DNA of 64,000 bases, taken from NCBI RefSeq assembly GCF_900095025.1, contig NZ_FMBK01000007.1, forward strand, positions 124,001 through 188,000, read 5' to 3'. The notes under the pieces are model-generated. The model had not been told where the DNA came from. It worked only from the letters and a program-made list of their open reading frames with translations, and did no database searches. Positions within the stretch are counted from its first letter, which is position 1. Every line of letters begins with the position of its first letter. The position numbers and the translations under genes were made by a program. Shown here piece by piece: positions 1 through 8,495 of the stretch. Source of the stretch: Acinetobacter albensis. GTDB taxonomy: Bacteria > Pseudomonadota > Gammaproteobacteria > Pseudomonadales > Moraxellaceae.

Positions 1-729
1 GCCAAATTTGGTTGTTATCAATCTGAAAAGGACATATTGCAACAGATTGCGGAACAATTGGGTTTAATTCAACTGGGTGAATATCACTATTGTCGTCATC
101 CACTGACTTATCTTTTGGAAGCAGCAGATGATATTTGCTATGCCTTAATTGATCTTGAAGATGGCATTATTTTAAATATGCTGTCTTATGAAGAAGTTGA
201 ACCCATTTTCCTAGACTTAATTGCAGATTATGGCAAACCCTCAGAGCTTTCTATGCCCAGTACCACTTGGCAGCAAAAAATTGCCGCCTTACGTGGTCGC
301 GTCATGAAACGTCTGGTAGATGAAGTCACCACGGCATTTGCCAAACATCACTTTGAAATTTTAACCGGTCAACTCAAAGGCAGTTTACTGCAGTATTGTT
401 CTCAAGATATTGAACGCGGTATTGAGCGTGCCAAAAATTTAGCCCGAGATAAAATTTTTGAGCATCCACAAAAAGCAGGACTTGAAATTATTGCACATCA
501 AAGTTTGCAAAATATCTTAGATGCGTTTATTCCATTAACAACACCCCATAAATCCCTAAGCTTTAAGGAACAACGGTTAATGTCGATGTTGCAACGTGCT
601 GGCGTCAATTTTCAAAGTGATCATTATGAGAATATTATGCAAGTTCTGGACATTATTTCAAAATTCTCAGACCATCAAGCCTATAATCTGTCGCAAGAGC
701 TACAAGGGAATAAAGCGGGTTTAATCTAA
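1..729 (+). CDS. dgt: Deoxyguanosinetriphosphate triphosphohydrolase (dGTPase), 3' part
   Basis: The reading frame is open from the first base, so the 5' end lies outside the window and about 242 C-terminal residues are visible. dGTPases of the HD superfamily hydrolyse dGTP (or other dNTPs) to the nucleoside and triphosphate and control dNTP pools. The segment HPLTYLLEAADDICY followed by ALIDLEDG is the family's conserved metal- and substrate-binding stretch; the Asp pair in EAADD belongs to the HD-type metal site. The histidines of the HD motif must be upstream. The TTG and ATG codons near position 37 are internal. ruvA follows 100 bp downstream on the same strand. Assigned by family motif; whether it is the E. 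coli-type or another Dgt subclass cannot be judged from this part. Confidence 0.88.
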   Translation, partial: AKFGCYQSEKDILQQIAEQLGLIQLGEYHYCRHPLTYLLEAADDICYALIDLEDGIILNMLSYEEVEPIFLDLIADYGKPSELSMPSTTWQQKIAALRGRVMKRLVDEVTTAFAKHHFEILTGQLKGSLLQYCSQDIERGIERAKNLARDKIFEHPQKAGLEIIAHQSLQNILDAFIPLTTPHKSLSFKEQRLMSMLQRAGVNFQSDHYENIMQVLDIISKFSDHQAYNLSQELQGNKAGLI

Positions 730-760
730 AAATCTTCAAGATATTTAAAAAATTACACTG

Positions 761-788
761 GAGCATTTTGCCTTTATGACAAATGCTC
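761..788. repeat. 8-bp perfect inverted repeat between dgt and ruvA
   Basis: GAGCATTT (761-768) and AAATGCTC (781-788) are perfect inverted arms around a 12-nt loop. No T-run follows, so it is not a standard terminator. It lies 41 bp before the ruvA start and could be an operator or an mRNA hairpin. Confidence 0.4.
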
Positions 789-828
789 ACTACTATGCAG
801 GCAACGATAAACAAGTGAAAAATTCAAA

Positions 829-1431
829 ATGATTGGATGTCTTATTGGTGAAGTATTTGCTTTGGAAGCACCGACAGTTTTACTGAATGTGAATGGAGTC
901 GGCTATGAAGTCGATACCCCTCTCTCTACTTTTTGCCAACTACAAAAAGGACAAACAGTAACACTGTGGACGCATTTAACCGTGCGTGAAGATGCACAAT
1001 TACTTTATGGCTTTTTAGATGCGCAAGAAAAAACCATTTTTCGGACCTTACTTAAAGTAAACGGCGTAGGACCAAAAATGGCGCTGGGTATTTTATCGAC
1101 TTTAAGTATCGACCTGTTAATTCATACTGTAGAAAATGAGGACCTCAATACTTTAATTAAAGTTCCAGGTGTGGGTAAAAAGACTGCCGAACGTTTGATG
1201 ATTGAACTTCGTGATCGCTTCAAGGCAATGTCTTCAAGCCATGCACCAAGCAACTCTACTGCGCTACAAATTCAATTTACAGGGAACTCAGCTGTAGCCG
1301 AAGCCGAAGCGGCATTACAATCACTCGGTTATAAACCAGCTGAAGCGCAAAAATTGATTAATGCCGTAAAGGCTGATTTTACTGAAGCCAGTGATATTAT
1401 TCGTGCAGCGTTAAAATCGATGAATCGTTAA
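829..1431 (+). CDS. ruvA: Holliday junction branch migration protein RuvA
   Basis: RuvA binds the four-way Holliday junction as a tetramer and loads the RuvB motor during recombinational repair. The 200-residue length is normal. The N-terminal OB-fold starts MIGCLIGEV and contains VNGVGYEV. Two helix-hairpin-helix motifs follow, VNGVGPK at residues 77-83 and VPGVGKKTAERL at 112-123. The C-terminal domain, about 150-200, contacts RuvB. The ruvA-ruvB order on one strand is conserved in many bacteria, but here the genes are 193 bp apart, so ruvB may have its own signals. The ribosome-binding site is weak. The start is fixed by the conserved MIG N-terminus. Confidence 0.97.
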   Translation: MIGCLIGEVFALEAPTVLLNVNGVGYEVDTPLSTFCQLQKGQTVTLWTHLTVREDAQLLYGFLDAQEKTIFRTLLKVNGVGPKMALGILSTLSIDLLIHTVENEDLNTLIKVPGVGKKTAERLMIELRDRFKAMSSSHAPSNSTALQIQFTGNSAVAEAEAALQSLGYKPAEAQKLINAVKADFTEASDIIRAALKSMNR

Positions 1432-1624
1432 AGTGATATATATACTTTCAAATGAACCTAAAAACAGATTGTGATGCGTGTATACCGCATAAATATGGTT
1501 AATTAAACAGAGCATATAAAGCCTATTCTCTGCTTAATCTAAAAAATTTAAACTCAAATGTTTATCTGAGGCTGTATGAATCATCACAGACTCAATGGAT
1601 GCCTAAAGGTAAATCTAAATCATT

Positions 1625-2626
1625 ATGCAAGACCGTCTCATCAGTGGTTCTGAAAAACCCGAAGATCATTTTGATCGTGCCATTCGCCCCACTTCACTAG
1701 ATGATTACATTGGTCAGCCTGTGGTGCGTGAGCAAATGGAAATCTTTATTGGCGCAGCACGAGGTCGCGGTGAAGCACTCGATCATACCCTCATTTTCGG
1801 CCCACCCGGTTTAGGAAAAACCACACTTGCCAATATTATTGCGCGCGAAATGGGCGGAAACCTGAAATCCACCTCTGGGCCAGTCCTTGAACGGGCAGGT
1901 GATTTGGCCGCCATGCTCACCAATTTAGAAGAAGGTGATGTTTTATTTATTGATGAAATCCATCGTCTTTCTCCTGTCATTGAAGAAATTTTATATCCTG
2001 CAATGGAAGACTACCAACTTGATATCATGATTGGTGAAGGACCCGGTGCACGTTCGATCAAACTGGATTTGCCACCTTTCACTTTGGTTGCAGCCACCAC
2101 GCGTGCGGGTTTATTAACTTCTCCGTTACGTGACCGTTTTGGTATTGTGCAACGTCTAGAATTCTATTCTGTGGCCGACTTAACCCATATTGTGTCGCGT
2201 TCTGCCAATTTAATGAATGTCCCCACTACACTCGAAGGCGCAAAAGAAATTGCGCGTCGTGCCCGAGGTACACCACGTATTGCCAACCGTTTATTGCGTC
2301 GTGTTCGTGACTACGCACAAGTCAAAGGCAATGGTGAAGTTACACAAGACATGGCTCAGCGTGCACTCGATATGCTCAATGTCGATAAAGATGGTTTAGA
2401 TACCTTAGACCGTCGTTATTTAAGTATGTTGCTTGAACGTTTTGATGGTGGGCCGGCTGGGGTAGAAGCTTTGGCTGCGGCTATGGCGGAAGATTCGGGA
2501 ACCTTAGAAGATGTGATTGAACCCTACTTAATCCAACAAGGTTATGCGATGCGAACAGCTCGAGGTCGTATTGCGACCACTATGGCCTATTTGCAGTTTG
2601 GCATGACACCGCCTGAACCAAAGTAA
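1625..2626 (+). CDS. ruvB: Holliday junction branch migration DNA helicase RuvB
   Basis: RuvB is the hexameric AAA+ ATPase that drives branch migration on RuvA-bound Holliday junctions. Walker [10 protein letters not shown] is at residues 59-67 and Walker B LFIDEIHR at 107-114. The sensor-type AATTRAG and the LRDRFGI arginine-finger segment follow, then the winged-helix C-terminus with the family's RTARGR ending. The length of 333 aa is typical. No LexA-type box was recognised upstream; acinetobacters control damage genes differently from E. coli, so regulation is left open. A short GC-poor hairpin follows the stop. Confidence 0.98.
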   Translation: MQDRLISGSEKPEDHFDRAIRPTSLDDYIGQPVVREQMEIFIGAARGRGEALDHTLIFGPPGLGKTTLANIIAREMGGNLKSTSGPVLERAGDLAAMLTNLEEGDVLFIDEIHRLSPVIEEILYPAMEDYQLDIMIGEGPGARSIKLDLPPFTLVAATTRAGLLTSPLRDRFGIVQRLEFYSVADLTHIVSRSANLMNVPTTLEGAKEIARRARGTPRIANRLLRRVRDYAQVKGNGEVTQDMAQRALDMLNVDKDGLDTLDRRYLSMLLERFDGGPAGVEALAAAMAEDSGTLEDVIEPYLIQQGYAMRTARGRIATTMAYLQFGMTPPEPK

Positions 2627-2637
2627 GCGCGACAAAT

Positions 2638-2666
2638 AGGGAGATTTATTCTCCCTGATTATTTTA
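2638..2666 (+). terminator. Possible weak terminator after ruvB
   Basis: AGGGAGA (2638-2644) and TCTCCCT (2650-2656) form a 7-bp stem with a 5-nt loop, followed by GATTATTTTA. The U-tract is imperfect. Confidence 0.4.
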
Positions 2667-2782
2667 ATCAGATCATTCATCTAGTGAACTATTTTATTTT
2701 CATTTACAGATAAAGACTGCAAACTGCAGTGTTTAAGTGATTTTTAGCCTCGTGTATTTAACAAAATTATGGTTCTTAAAAC

Positions 2783-3364
2783 CTAAGATTTCGCAATGAC
2801 CCTCACCTCTTGCACCAACATCAATTCACATGCACCACCGCCTGTATCTTCACGACTTAAAGAACTACGCCAAGTCCAGCCATCTTGTGACTTCACCTCT
2901 ACTAACTGCCCTTTTAGATAAATCAAATCATCCTTATCAATGACTTTAAGTTGTTGTTCAATGTGTTTTGAAGCAGGTATTAAATGCGTATTGGCACTTT
3001 GTATCTGAATATCGTGTACAGGAATTGGCGGGTTGTTTTCATAGCGCCAATAATACCAACGGTTGCTTTGCCGAATTGATAATTGTTTATAGACTTGAGG
3101 ATCAGCCATTTTGTTCCAACCCAAAGCAAAATCAACAGGACTAATTTCTGCTTCACGCCCCAAATGATAGTTTTCTTTTGCGAGAACCCGAAACTCTCCC
3201 GCATAAGGCTCTAAGTTCGTGAGGTTGTAACCCTGAAATTGTTGAATACCATTGATACTTTGAACACTGGTCGTATTGAAATTAACATGATCTGGCTTAA
3301 GCCAATATGACCAAAATCCATAACCAATAGCCAAAATAATTAAGCATTTGAAAAAACGATTCAT
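2783..3364 (-). CDS. Membrane-anchored protein of unknown function
   Basis: I do not recognise a named family. The protein has 193 residues. The N-terminus (MNRFFKCLIILAIGYGFWSY) is one hydrophobic helix with basic residues before it, so it is probably an inner-membrane anchor with the rest in the periplasm. Distinct patches in the soluble part are FALGWNKMADP, RYENNPPIP, NTHLIPAS and SSLSREDTGGGACE, which look like conserved motifs of a small uncharacterised family. There is one cysteine near the C-terminus. It stands alone between ruvB, which converges on it, and the divergent amidohydrolase. No operon partner suggests a role. Confidence 0.75.
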   Translation of the reverse strand: MNRFFKCLIILAIGYGFWSYWLKPDHVNFNTTSVQSINGIQQFQGYNLTNLEPYAGEFRVLAKENYHLGREAEISPVDFALGWNKMADPQVYKQLSIRQSNRWYYWRYENNPPIPVHDIQIQSANTHLIPASKHIEQQLKVIDKDDLIYLKGQLVEVKSQDGWTWRSSLSREDTGGGACELMLVQEVRVIAKS

Positions 3365-3663
3365 TTTTAAACTTTAATACGCATTTTTATCATGTACTGA
3401 TGATAAATTAAATTTAATCAAAGCTCTGCGCCACAGGTCTGAAAATAAGGATTTATAATTCGCGTAGTGAAATTAAAATTTAAACCAAATACATAATTTT
3501 ACAATGTATAATATTGCGATAAATTCCTTTAATACCAAGCTTTAACGCTTAAAATACCTTAAAAGTATAAAAAAACACTTCGATAGTTTTGGTTAATTTT
3601 AAAACAGTATGCAATTCTAGAGAATCACTTTAACTATCTCAAAATCTTAAGGTTCTTCCATTT

Positions 3664-5019
3664 ATGCACATCTATAAGCAGATCGCGCTTTCTCTTCCTT
3701 TCCTTTTTTGCAGCCAACTCAGCCTTGCAGATTGGATTAATGATTCAGCTCAAAATGTTGAGGCGCATACCATCAAGCTACGCCAACATATTCATCAGCA
3801 TCCTGAACTTGGCAATATGGAATTCAAAACCTCTGAGCTGGTACAAAAAGAGTTAAAATCTTATGGGATTGAAGTGCGTAAAGGATATGCCAAAACAGGT
3901 GTTATTGGGATTTTAAAAGGAGCTAAACCTGGCCCAGTCATGGCATTACGTGCCGATATGGACGCTTTAGCAATTGAAGAAAAAACAGGACTTCCTTTTG
4001 CTAGCAAAGTTAAAGCTATGTATCAAGGTAAAGAAACCCATGTCATGCATGGCTGTGGACATGACGCGCATACGGCCATGTTATTGGGCGCGGCCAAAGC
4101 ACTTGCAGCCAATAAAGATAAAATTGCAGGTACAGTGGTCTTTGTCTTCCAACCTGCAGAAGAAGGCGGTGCAGATGTGGACAACTTTACTCAAGGGCAC
4201 TTGATTGGTTCACGCAAAATGATTACTGATGGTGCATTAAATAATCCAAAGCCTGAAGTGATTTTTGGCATGCATGTGATGGCAGGTATGCCAAGCGGCA
4301 CTATTTCATATAAAGATGGTGCTATCTTAAATAGTGGCGATCATCTGCGCATTCAAGTGAATGGTAAGCAAGTACATGGTTCTATGCCTTGGTTGGGTCG
4401 CGACCCAATTTATGCGTCATCACAAATGATTAACAACATACAAAGCTTGATTAGCCGTAAAGCAGACTTAAGCAAAGGTATGGGTGTGGTGAGTATTGGA
4501 AGCATTCAAGGCGGTACAGCGGGCAATGTCATTCCTGAACAAGTGAATATGACCGGCACCATTCGCTCAAATAGTGAAAATATTCGTCAAAACATTCTCA
4601 AAGATTTACCGAAAATGATTGAATATAATGCACTGGCCAATGATGTTACGGCTAAAGTTGAAATTGCACCTTATGCACCTGTGACGATGAATGACAAAAC
4701 ATTAACGAAACTGATGCAACCTACTCTAGCCAAAGTTGTAGGTGACTCTAAACTACATGTGCTTGAAAATAACTCTAGTGCCAGTGAAGACTTTGCCTAT
4801 TATGGTGAGTTAATGCCGTCTTTATTTGTGTTCGTTGGTGCTACACCAGCCGACCAAGATATGTCCAAAGCGGCACCGAACCATAATCCACTGTTTATTG
4901 TGGATGATGCAACTTTAAAAACTGGGGTGGAAAGCCACATACGCTTCGTGATGGATTATCCTAAAGTTGCTGAACAAGTTCAGGCCGATTGGAAAAAAAC
5001 ACAATCTACTAAAATTTAG
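3664..5019 (+). CDS. Secreted M20-family amidohydrolase / metallopeptidase
   Basis: A member of the M20D aminoacylase/hippurate hydrolase family, which cleaves N-acyl amino acids or small peptides with a two-zinc site. HQHPELG is at residues 45-50, the metal-ligand stretch LRADMDAL near 95-102, HGCGHDAH at 129-136, QPAEEGG at 163-169, and SASEDFAYY near the C-terminus. Residues 1-22 form a signal peptide ending in LSLA, so the enzyme is predicted to be exported, which is less usual for the family. The length of 451 aa fits catalytic plus dimerisation domains. It is monocistronic, with a terminator directly downstream. The substrate cannot be read from sequence. Confidence 0.9.
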   Translation: MHIYKQIALSLPFLFCSQLSLADWINDSAQNVEAHTIKLRQHIHQHPELGNMEFKTSELVQKELKSYGIEVRKGYAKTGVIGILKGAKPGPVMALRADMDALAIEEKTGLPFASKVKAMYQGKETHVMHGCGHDAHTAMLLGAAKALAANKDKIAGTVVFVFQPAEEGGADVDNFTQGHLIGSRKMITDGALNNPKPEVIFGMHVMAGMPSGTISYKDGAILNSGDHLRIQVNGKQVHGSMPWLGRDPIYASSQMINNIQSLISRKADLSKGMGVVSIGSIQGGTAGNVIPEQVNMTGTIRSNSENIRQNILKDLPKMIEYNALANDVTAKVEIAPYAPVTMNDKTLTKLMQPTLAKVVGDSKLHVLENNSSASEDFAYYGELMPSLFVFVGATPADQDMSKAAPNHNPLFIVDDATLKTGVESHIRFVMDYPKVAEQVQADWKKTQSTKI

Positions 5020-5036
5020 TCTATGAATAGAAAGAT

Positions 5037-5067
5037 GAAAAGTGAGCCTTAGGGTTCACTTTTTTTA
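5037..5067 (+). terminator. Rho-independent terminator after the amidohydrolase
   Basis: The stem AAAAGTGAGCC / GGGTTCACTTTT (one wobble) with a short loop runs into a T-run just after the stop codon. Confidence 0.8.
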
Positions 5068-5323
5068 TTCTAAAATTCATTAAAATTTTGAATATTTATT
5101 CAATTCACCTTTAAAATAAATCAATTTGGTCAAGGTATTTTTTACCTCTGTTTTGATTTATTTGGTTTTGACACCTTGTGCCATTGGTCAAAAACCTTAA
5201 GCTGCTAAACTGCAATGCGTTACACAGCTTGCTTCTTAGCGGAAAAATAATGTTTAGAAACTTTTTATTCCATTAAATCTCAAGCTTCATCCATAAAACC
5301 AAATTAAATATTGGAACACCATC
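5068..5323. other. Gene-free stretch upstream of the tol operon
   Basis: No ORF with a credible ribosome-binding site is present. TTGGTCAA occurs twice, at 5126-5133 and 5184-5191. The second copy is part of an imperfect inverted repeat, GGTTTTGAC (5164-5172) / GTCAAAAACC (5187-5196). The tol-operon promoter should be here, but I could not place a convincing -35/-10 pair. Confidence 0.4.
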
Positions 5324-5731
5324 ATGGCGAATAAATTTGAATTCAACATTCGTGTATATATTGAAGACACTGACGCAGGTGGCATTGTATATCATGCAAA
5401 CCATATTCGTTTTATGGAGCGTACTCGAACTGAATGGCTACGTGCGGCTGGTGTTGACCATTACTGGCACCAGAAAGAGTATCACTTTGTCGTCCATAAA
5501 ATAAATGTAAAATATTCACGTCCAATCCTCATGGATGACCTCATTACTGTTACAGCGCGTGTAGTTTCGTGTAAAGCGACATCATTTGTATTGCAACAAA
5601 ATATTTATCGTGGTGAAATCATGCTGGCATCTGGCGAGGTGGAATTGGCATGTATTAGTGCTGAAATGAAACCTTGTCGCCTGCCAGACGAAATTCGCAG
5701 CCTAATTCTTAATGAGTTAGAACAAGATTAA
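5324..5731 (+). CDS. ybgC: Tol-Pal system-associated acyl-CoA thioesterase YbgC
   Basis: A 135-residue hotdog-fold thioesterase of the 4-hydroxybenzoyl-CoA thioesterase type. The active-site signature EDTDAGGIVYHANH lies at residues 14-27, with Asp17 and His24 in the usual catalytic positions. YbgC hydrolyses acyl-CoA or acyl-ACP in the cytoplasm and is the standard first gene of tol-pal operons, although it is not essential for Tol function. tolQ starts 25 bp after its stop, so the two are probably co-transcribed. Confidence 0.95.
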   Translation: MANKFEFNIRVYIEDTDAGGIVYHANHIRFMERTRTEWLRAAGVDHYWHQKEYHFVVHKINVKYSRPILMDDLITVTARVVSCKATSFVLQQNIYRGEIMLASGEVELACISAEMKPCRLPDEIRSLILNELEQD

Positions 5732-5756
5732 AAAAATTTATTGGCACATGTAACTT

Positions 5757-6455
5757 ATGGCAACTCAATTAGAATCTTCTCTACACGTATCAGATCTTAT
5801 TTTACAAGCAAGTCCTGTCGTTCAACTGGTCATGTTGGTGCTGTTACTAGCATCGCTATATAGTTGGTATCTAATTGCTAAGTTACATATGAGCTATAAA
5901 AAAGCACAGGCAGATGATGAACATTTTCAAAAAATCTTCTGGTCTGGTGCTGAACTCAATACCTTGTATAACAATGCGCAACTTAACTCAAAGCGTACTG
6001 GTTTAGAGGATATTTTCTATCAAGGTATTGGTGAGTTTTTTAAACTCAAAAAATTCCAAGCACCGAATACACAACTCATTGAAGGCACAGAACGTATTTT
6101 ACGTGTTGGTTTAAGCCGCGACCAAAGCTTACTTGAACGTGGCTTAGGTGCACTTGCCAGTATTGGTTCTGTTGCTCCTTATGTGGGTTTATTCGGAACC
6201 GTTTGGGGCATTATGAATGCTTTTATTGGCTTAGCAGATGTTGATCAAGTGACCCTTGCAACCGTAGCACCAGGTATTGCCGAAGCACTAATTGCAACAG
6301 CAATCGGTCTTTTTGCGGCTATTCCTGCAGTTTTGGCATTTAACCATTACACAGCCAAAGGTGAAACAGTCTATTCGGATCGTGCTTTATTTGCAGAAGA
6401 AATGGTGGCGCTATTACAACGCCAAACTGTGAGCTCCACACAGGAAAATGACTAA
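5757..6455 (+). CDS. tolQ: Tol-Pal system inner-membrane proton-channel subunit TolQ
   Basis: TolQ is the MotA/ExbB-family subunit. With TolR it forms the proton-driven motor that energises TolA, used for outer-membrane constriction at division. The 232-residue protein has a first membrane helix near residues 20-43, a cytoplasmic loop, and two C-terminal helices containing GSVAPYVGLFGTVWGIMNAF and the TVAPGIAEALIATAIGLFAAIPAV segment, the family hallmark. The stop codon shares its last A with the tolR start (TAATG), implying translational coupling. Confidence 0.97.
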   Translation: MATQLESSLHVSDLILQASPVVQLVMLVLLLASLYSWYLIAKLHMSYKKAQADDEHFQKIFWSGAELNTLYNNAQLNSKRTGLEDIFYQGIGEFFKLKKFQAPNTQLIEGTERILRVGLSRDQSLLERGLGALASIGSVAPYVGLFGTVWGIMNAFIGLADVDQVTLATVAPGIAEALIATAIGLFAAIPAVLAFNHYTAKGETVYSDRALFAEEMVALLQRQTVSSTQEND

Positions 6456-6904
6456 TGGCAATTCAGCGTGCTGGACGCTTTGAGCGCATCAAGAAACCGC
6501 TAAAAAGTGAGATGAATGTCGTCCCCTATATTGACGTCATGCTGGTGCTTTTGGTGATTTTTATGGTGACTGCACCTATGATCACCAGTGGCATTAAAGT
6601 CGATTTACCTCAAGCCAATGGCAATCCTATTGAATCTAAAGATGCACCGACTATTGTCACTTTAGATAAAGACGGTCTTTATTACTTGGAATATAAAAAC
6701 CAAAAAAATGGCCCAGTTGATCTAGATCAATTAACCAGTGTTTTAATTGAAGCGCAAGCACAAGCCAAAAATGACAATAAAGAACTGAATGTGGTCATTA
6801 ACGGGCATAATACCCGCCCATATGGAGATGTCATGGCGTTAATGTCGGGTCTTCAAGATGCTGGTTTAACTCAAGTGAGTTTACTCACTCAGCCTTTAGA
6901 ATAA
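6455..6904 (+). CDS. tolR: Tol-Pal system protein TolR
   Basis: An ExbD/TolR-family subunit of 149 residues. A short cytoplasmic N-terminus is followed by one membrane helix containing the conserved proton-carrying aspartate, Asp27 in NVVPYIDVMLVLL. The periplasmic domain (about 50-149) ends in the typical GLTQVSL segment. It overlaps tolQ by one base, and tolA begins 3 bp after its stop. Confidence 0.96.
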   Translation: MAIQRAGRFERIKKPLKSEMNVVPYIDVMLVLLVIFMVTAPMITSGIKVDLPQANGNPIESKDAPTIVTLDKDGLYYLEYKNQKNGPVDLDQLTSVLIEAQAQAKNDNKELNVVINGHNTRPYGDVMALMSGLQDAGLTQVSLLTQPLE

Positions 6905-6907
6905 AGT

Positions 6908-8296
6908 ATGAAAGATTTGAAAAAGCCGCAATCTAAAGAAAAAAAAATTGCACTGGGGTTTACTCTAGGTGTTCATGTGGTGGCTATTACGGGCTTACTT
7001 TTTTTAGGAATGAGTCAACCTGTAGAACCCCCAAAACAAATTAAAATGGTTTTAGTCAAACCAGAAGATTTGCTTCCTCCTGAACCTTTAGAGCAGACAG
7101 ATTCGGTAGAGACTGCAAGTGAAAAAGTCGCGCAGCAAGTCCAGCAAACTGCTGAACCAAGTGTTGAACCTGCACCTGTTATTCCAGTTGCACCCCCTAC
7201 TCCTGTAACTCCTGTCAAACCCGAGCCAAACCTAGTAGCACAACAAGCGAAAGCTGCTGCTGAAAAAGAAAAATTAGTAGAAGCAAATAAGTTAAAAGCG
7301 CAATCTGATGATGCTGAAAAAGCCAAAGCAGATGCGGCAAACAAAGCCAAAGCAGACGCTGCTGCAAAAGCAAAAACCGATATGGCAAATAAAGCTAAGG
7401 CGGATGCTGCTGAAAAAGCAAAAACCGATGCAGCAAATAAAGCAAAGGCAGACGCTACTGCAAAAGCAAAAACCGATGCGGCAAATAAAGCCAAGGCAGA
7501 CGCTGCTGCTAAAGCAAAAACCGATGCGGCAAATAAAGCTAAGGCAGACGCTGCTGCTAAAGCAAAAACCGATGCAGCAAATAAAGCTAAGGCGGATAAT
7601 GCTGAAAAAGCTAAAGCTGATGCAGCAAATAAAGCCAAAGCAGACGCTGCTGCAAAAGCAAAAACCGATACTGCAAACAAAGCCAAGGCAGACGCTGCTG
7701 CAAAAGCAAAAACCGATGCGGCAAACAAAGCTAAGGCGGATGCTGCTGCAAAAGCAAAAACCGATGCGGCAAATAAAGCCAAGGCGGATGCTGCTGAAAA
7801 AGCAAAAACTGATGCAGCAAACAAAGCAAAGGCAGATGCTGCTGCAAAAGCAAAAACTGATGCAGCAAACAAAGCAAAGGCAGATGCTGCTGCAAAAGCA
7901 AAAACCGATGCGGCAAATAAAGCCAAGGCAGACGCTGCTGCAAAAGCACAAGCTGCAGAAGATGCCAAAGCATCAGCTGCGAAACAAGCGGCTGAAGAAG
8001 CTGCAACTAAAAAAGCTGAATCAAAGAAAATTGCTTCAACTGCAAAACGTGACTTTGAAAATAAAGTGAGACGTGCTTGGGATATTCCAAATGGTTCATC
8101 CGGTCAAAAAGCCACAGCACGAGTAACTTTGAGTGATAGTGGGGCGGTTCAATCTGTTATTGTCAACGCCAGTGATCCAGACATGAAAGCCAGTGTAGAA
8201 GCAGCCGTTCGAGCAGCGGCGCCTTATCCAATGCCTTCTGACCCAGATGCAAGACGCGAAGCCAGAACATTTACCTCAAGCTTTACAGCAAAATAA
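6908..8296 (+). CDS. tolA: Cell envelope integrity protein TolA with an expanded repeat domain
   Basis: TolA transmits force from TolQR to Pal and TolB across the periplasm. An N-terminal membrane helix (about residues 14-36) is followed by a Pro/Glu-rich stretch. A long helical domain of repeated 16-residue units of the type KTDAANKAKADAAAKA spans roughly residues 134-348. The C-terminal TolA domain III (VRRAWDIPNG, VTLSDSGAVQSV, ending at residue 462) follows. E. coli TolA also has a Lys/Ala-rich helix but is shorter (about 421 aa). The repeats are nearly identical at DNA level, so their number may vary by recombination. A 200-bp gap and an independent promoter separate it from tolB. Confidence 0.95.
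   Translation: MKDLKKPQSKEKKIALGFTLGVHVVAITGLLFLGMSQPVEPPKQIKMVLVKPEDLLPPEPLEQTDSVETASEKVAQQVQQTAEPSVEPAPVIPVAPPTPVTPVKPEPNLVAQQAKAAAEKEKLVEANKLKAQSDDAEKAKADAANKAKADAAAKAKTDMANKAKADAAEKAKTDAANKAKADATAKAKTDAANKAKADAAAKAKTDAANKAKADAAAKAKTDAANKAKADNAEKAKADAANKAKADAAAKAKTDTANKAKADAAAKAKTDAANKAKADAAAKAKTDAANKAKADAAEKAKTDAANKAKADAAAKAKTDAANKAKADAAAKAKTDAANKAKADAAAKAQAAEDAKASAAKQAAEEAATKKAESKKIASTAKRDFENKVRRAWDIPNGSSGQKATARVTLSDSGAVQSVIVNASDPDMKASVEAAVRAAAPYPMPSDPDARREARTFTSSFTAK
7307..7950 (+). repeat. In-frame 48-bp minisatellite in tolA (about 13 units)
   Basis: A 48-bp unit encoding KTDAANKA+KADAAAKA is repeated about 13 times. Each unit consists of two related 24-bp halves, KxDAAxKA. Variation is mostly synonymous, plus A/E/T/N substitutions such as KADNAEKA. 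Because 48 is divisible by three, gain or loss of units keeps the frame and only changes the length of the periplasmic helix. Confidence 0.9.
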
Positions 8297-8382
8297 AAAT
8301 CTATCCCCTCCATGGCATGGGGATATGGTTCTTTGACATAGCCTATTAAATTTTGCTAAAAAAGAGTTAAATTTATTCATTT

Positions 8383-8412
8383 TTCACAGTCTTATAACAG
8401 TTTTCCTATAAT
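8383..8412 (+). promoter_or_regulatory. Sigma70-type promoter for tolB-pal
   Basis: TTCACA (8383-8388) and a perfect TATAAT (8407-8412) are separated by 18 bp, about 80 bp before the tolB start. This suggests tolB-pal is transcribed separately from ybgC-tolQRA, as an internal promoter does in E. coli. Confidence 0.6.
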
Positions 8413-8495
8413 GCTATGCTTTTAATAATTCAAAATCATGCCATTATGTGTCAAACCTGAAATGACAATAATTTATATTCTAGAGTACGTAGCGG

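Noticed and set aside
5164..5196. GGTTTTGAC / GTCAAAAACC as the tol-operon operator or TTGACA as its -35
   Set aside because: The arms are imperfect and no -10 lies 16-18 bp after TTGACA; kept only as a remark on the intergenic region.
7015..7968. Long open frames on the minus strand and other frames across tolA, with Ala/Phe/Ser or Lys/Gln repeats
   Set aside because: They mirror the Lys/Ala/Asp codon repeats of tolA; no ribosome-binding site and no plausible protein composition.
8304..8317. Hairpin TATCCCC...GGGGATA after tolA as terminator
   Set aside because: No T-run follows the stem; tolA may read through into tolB.
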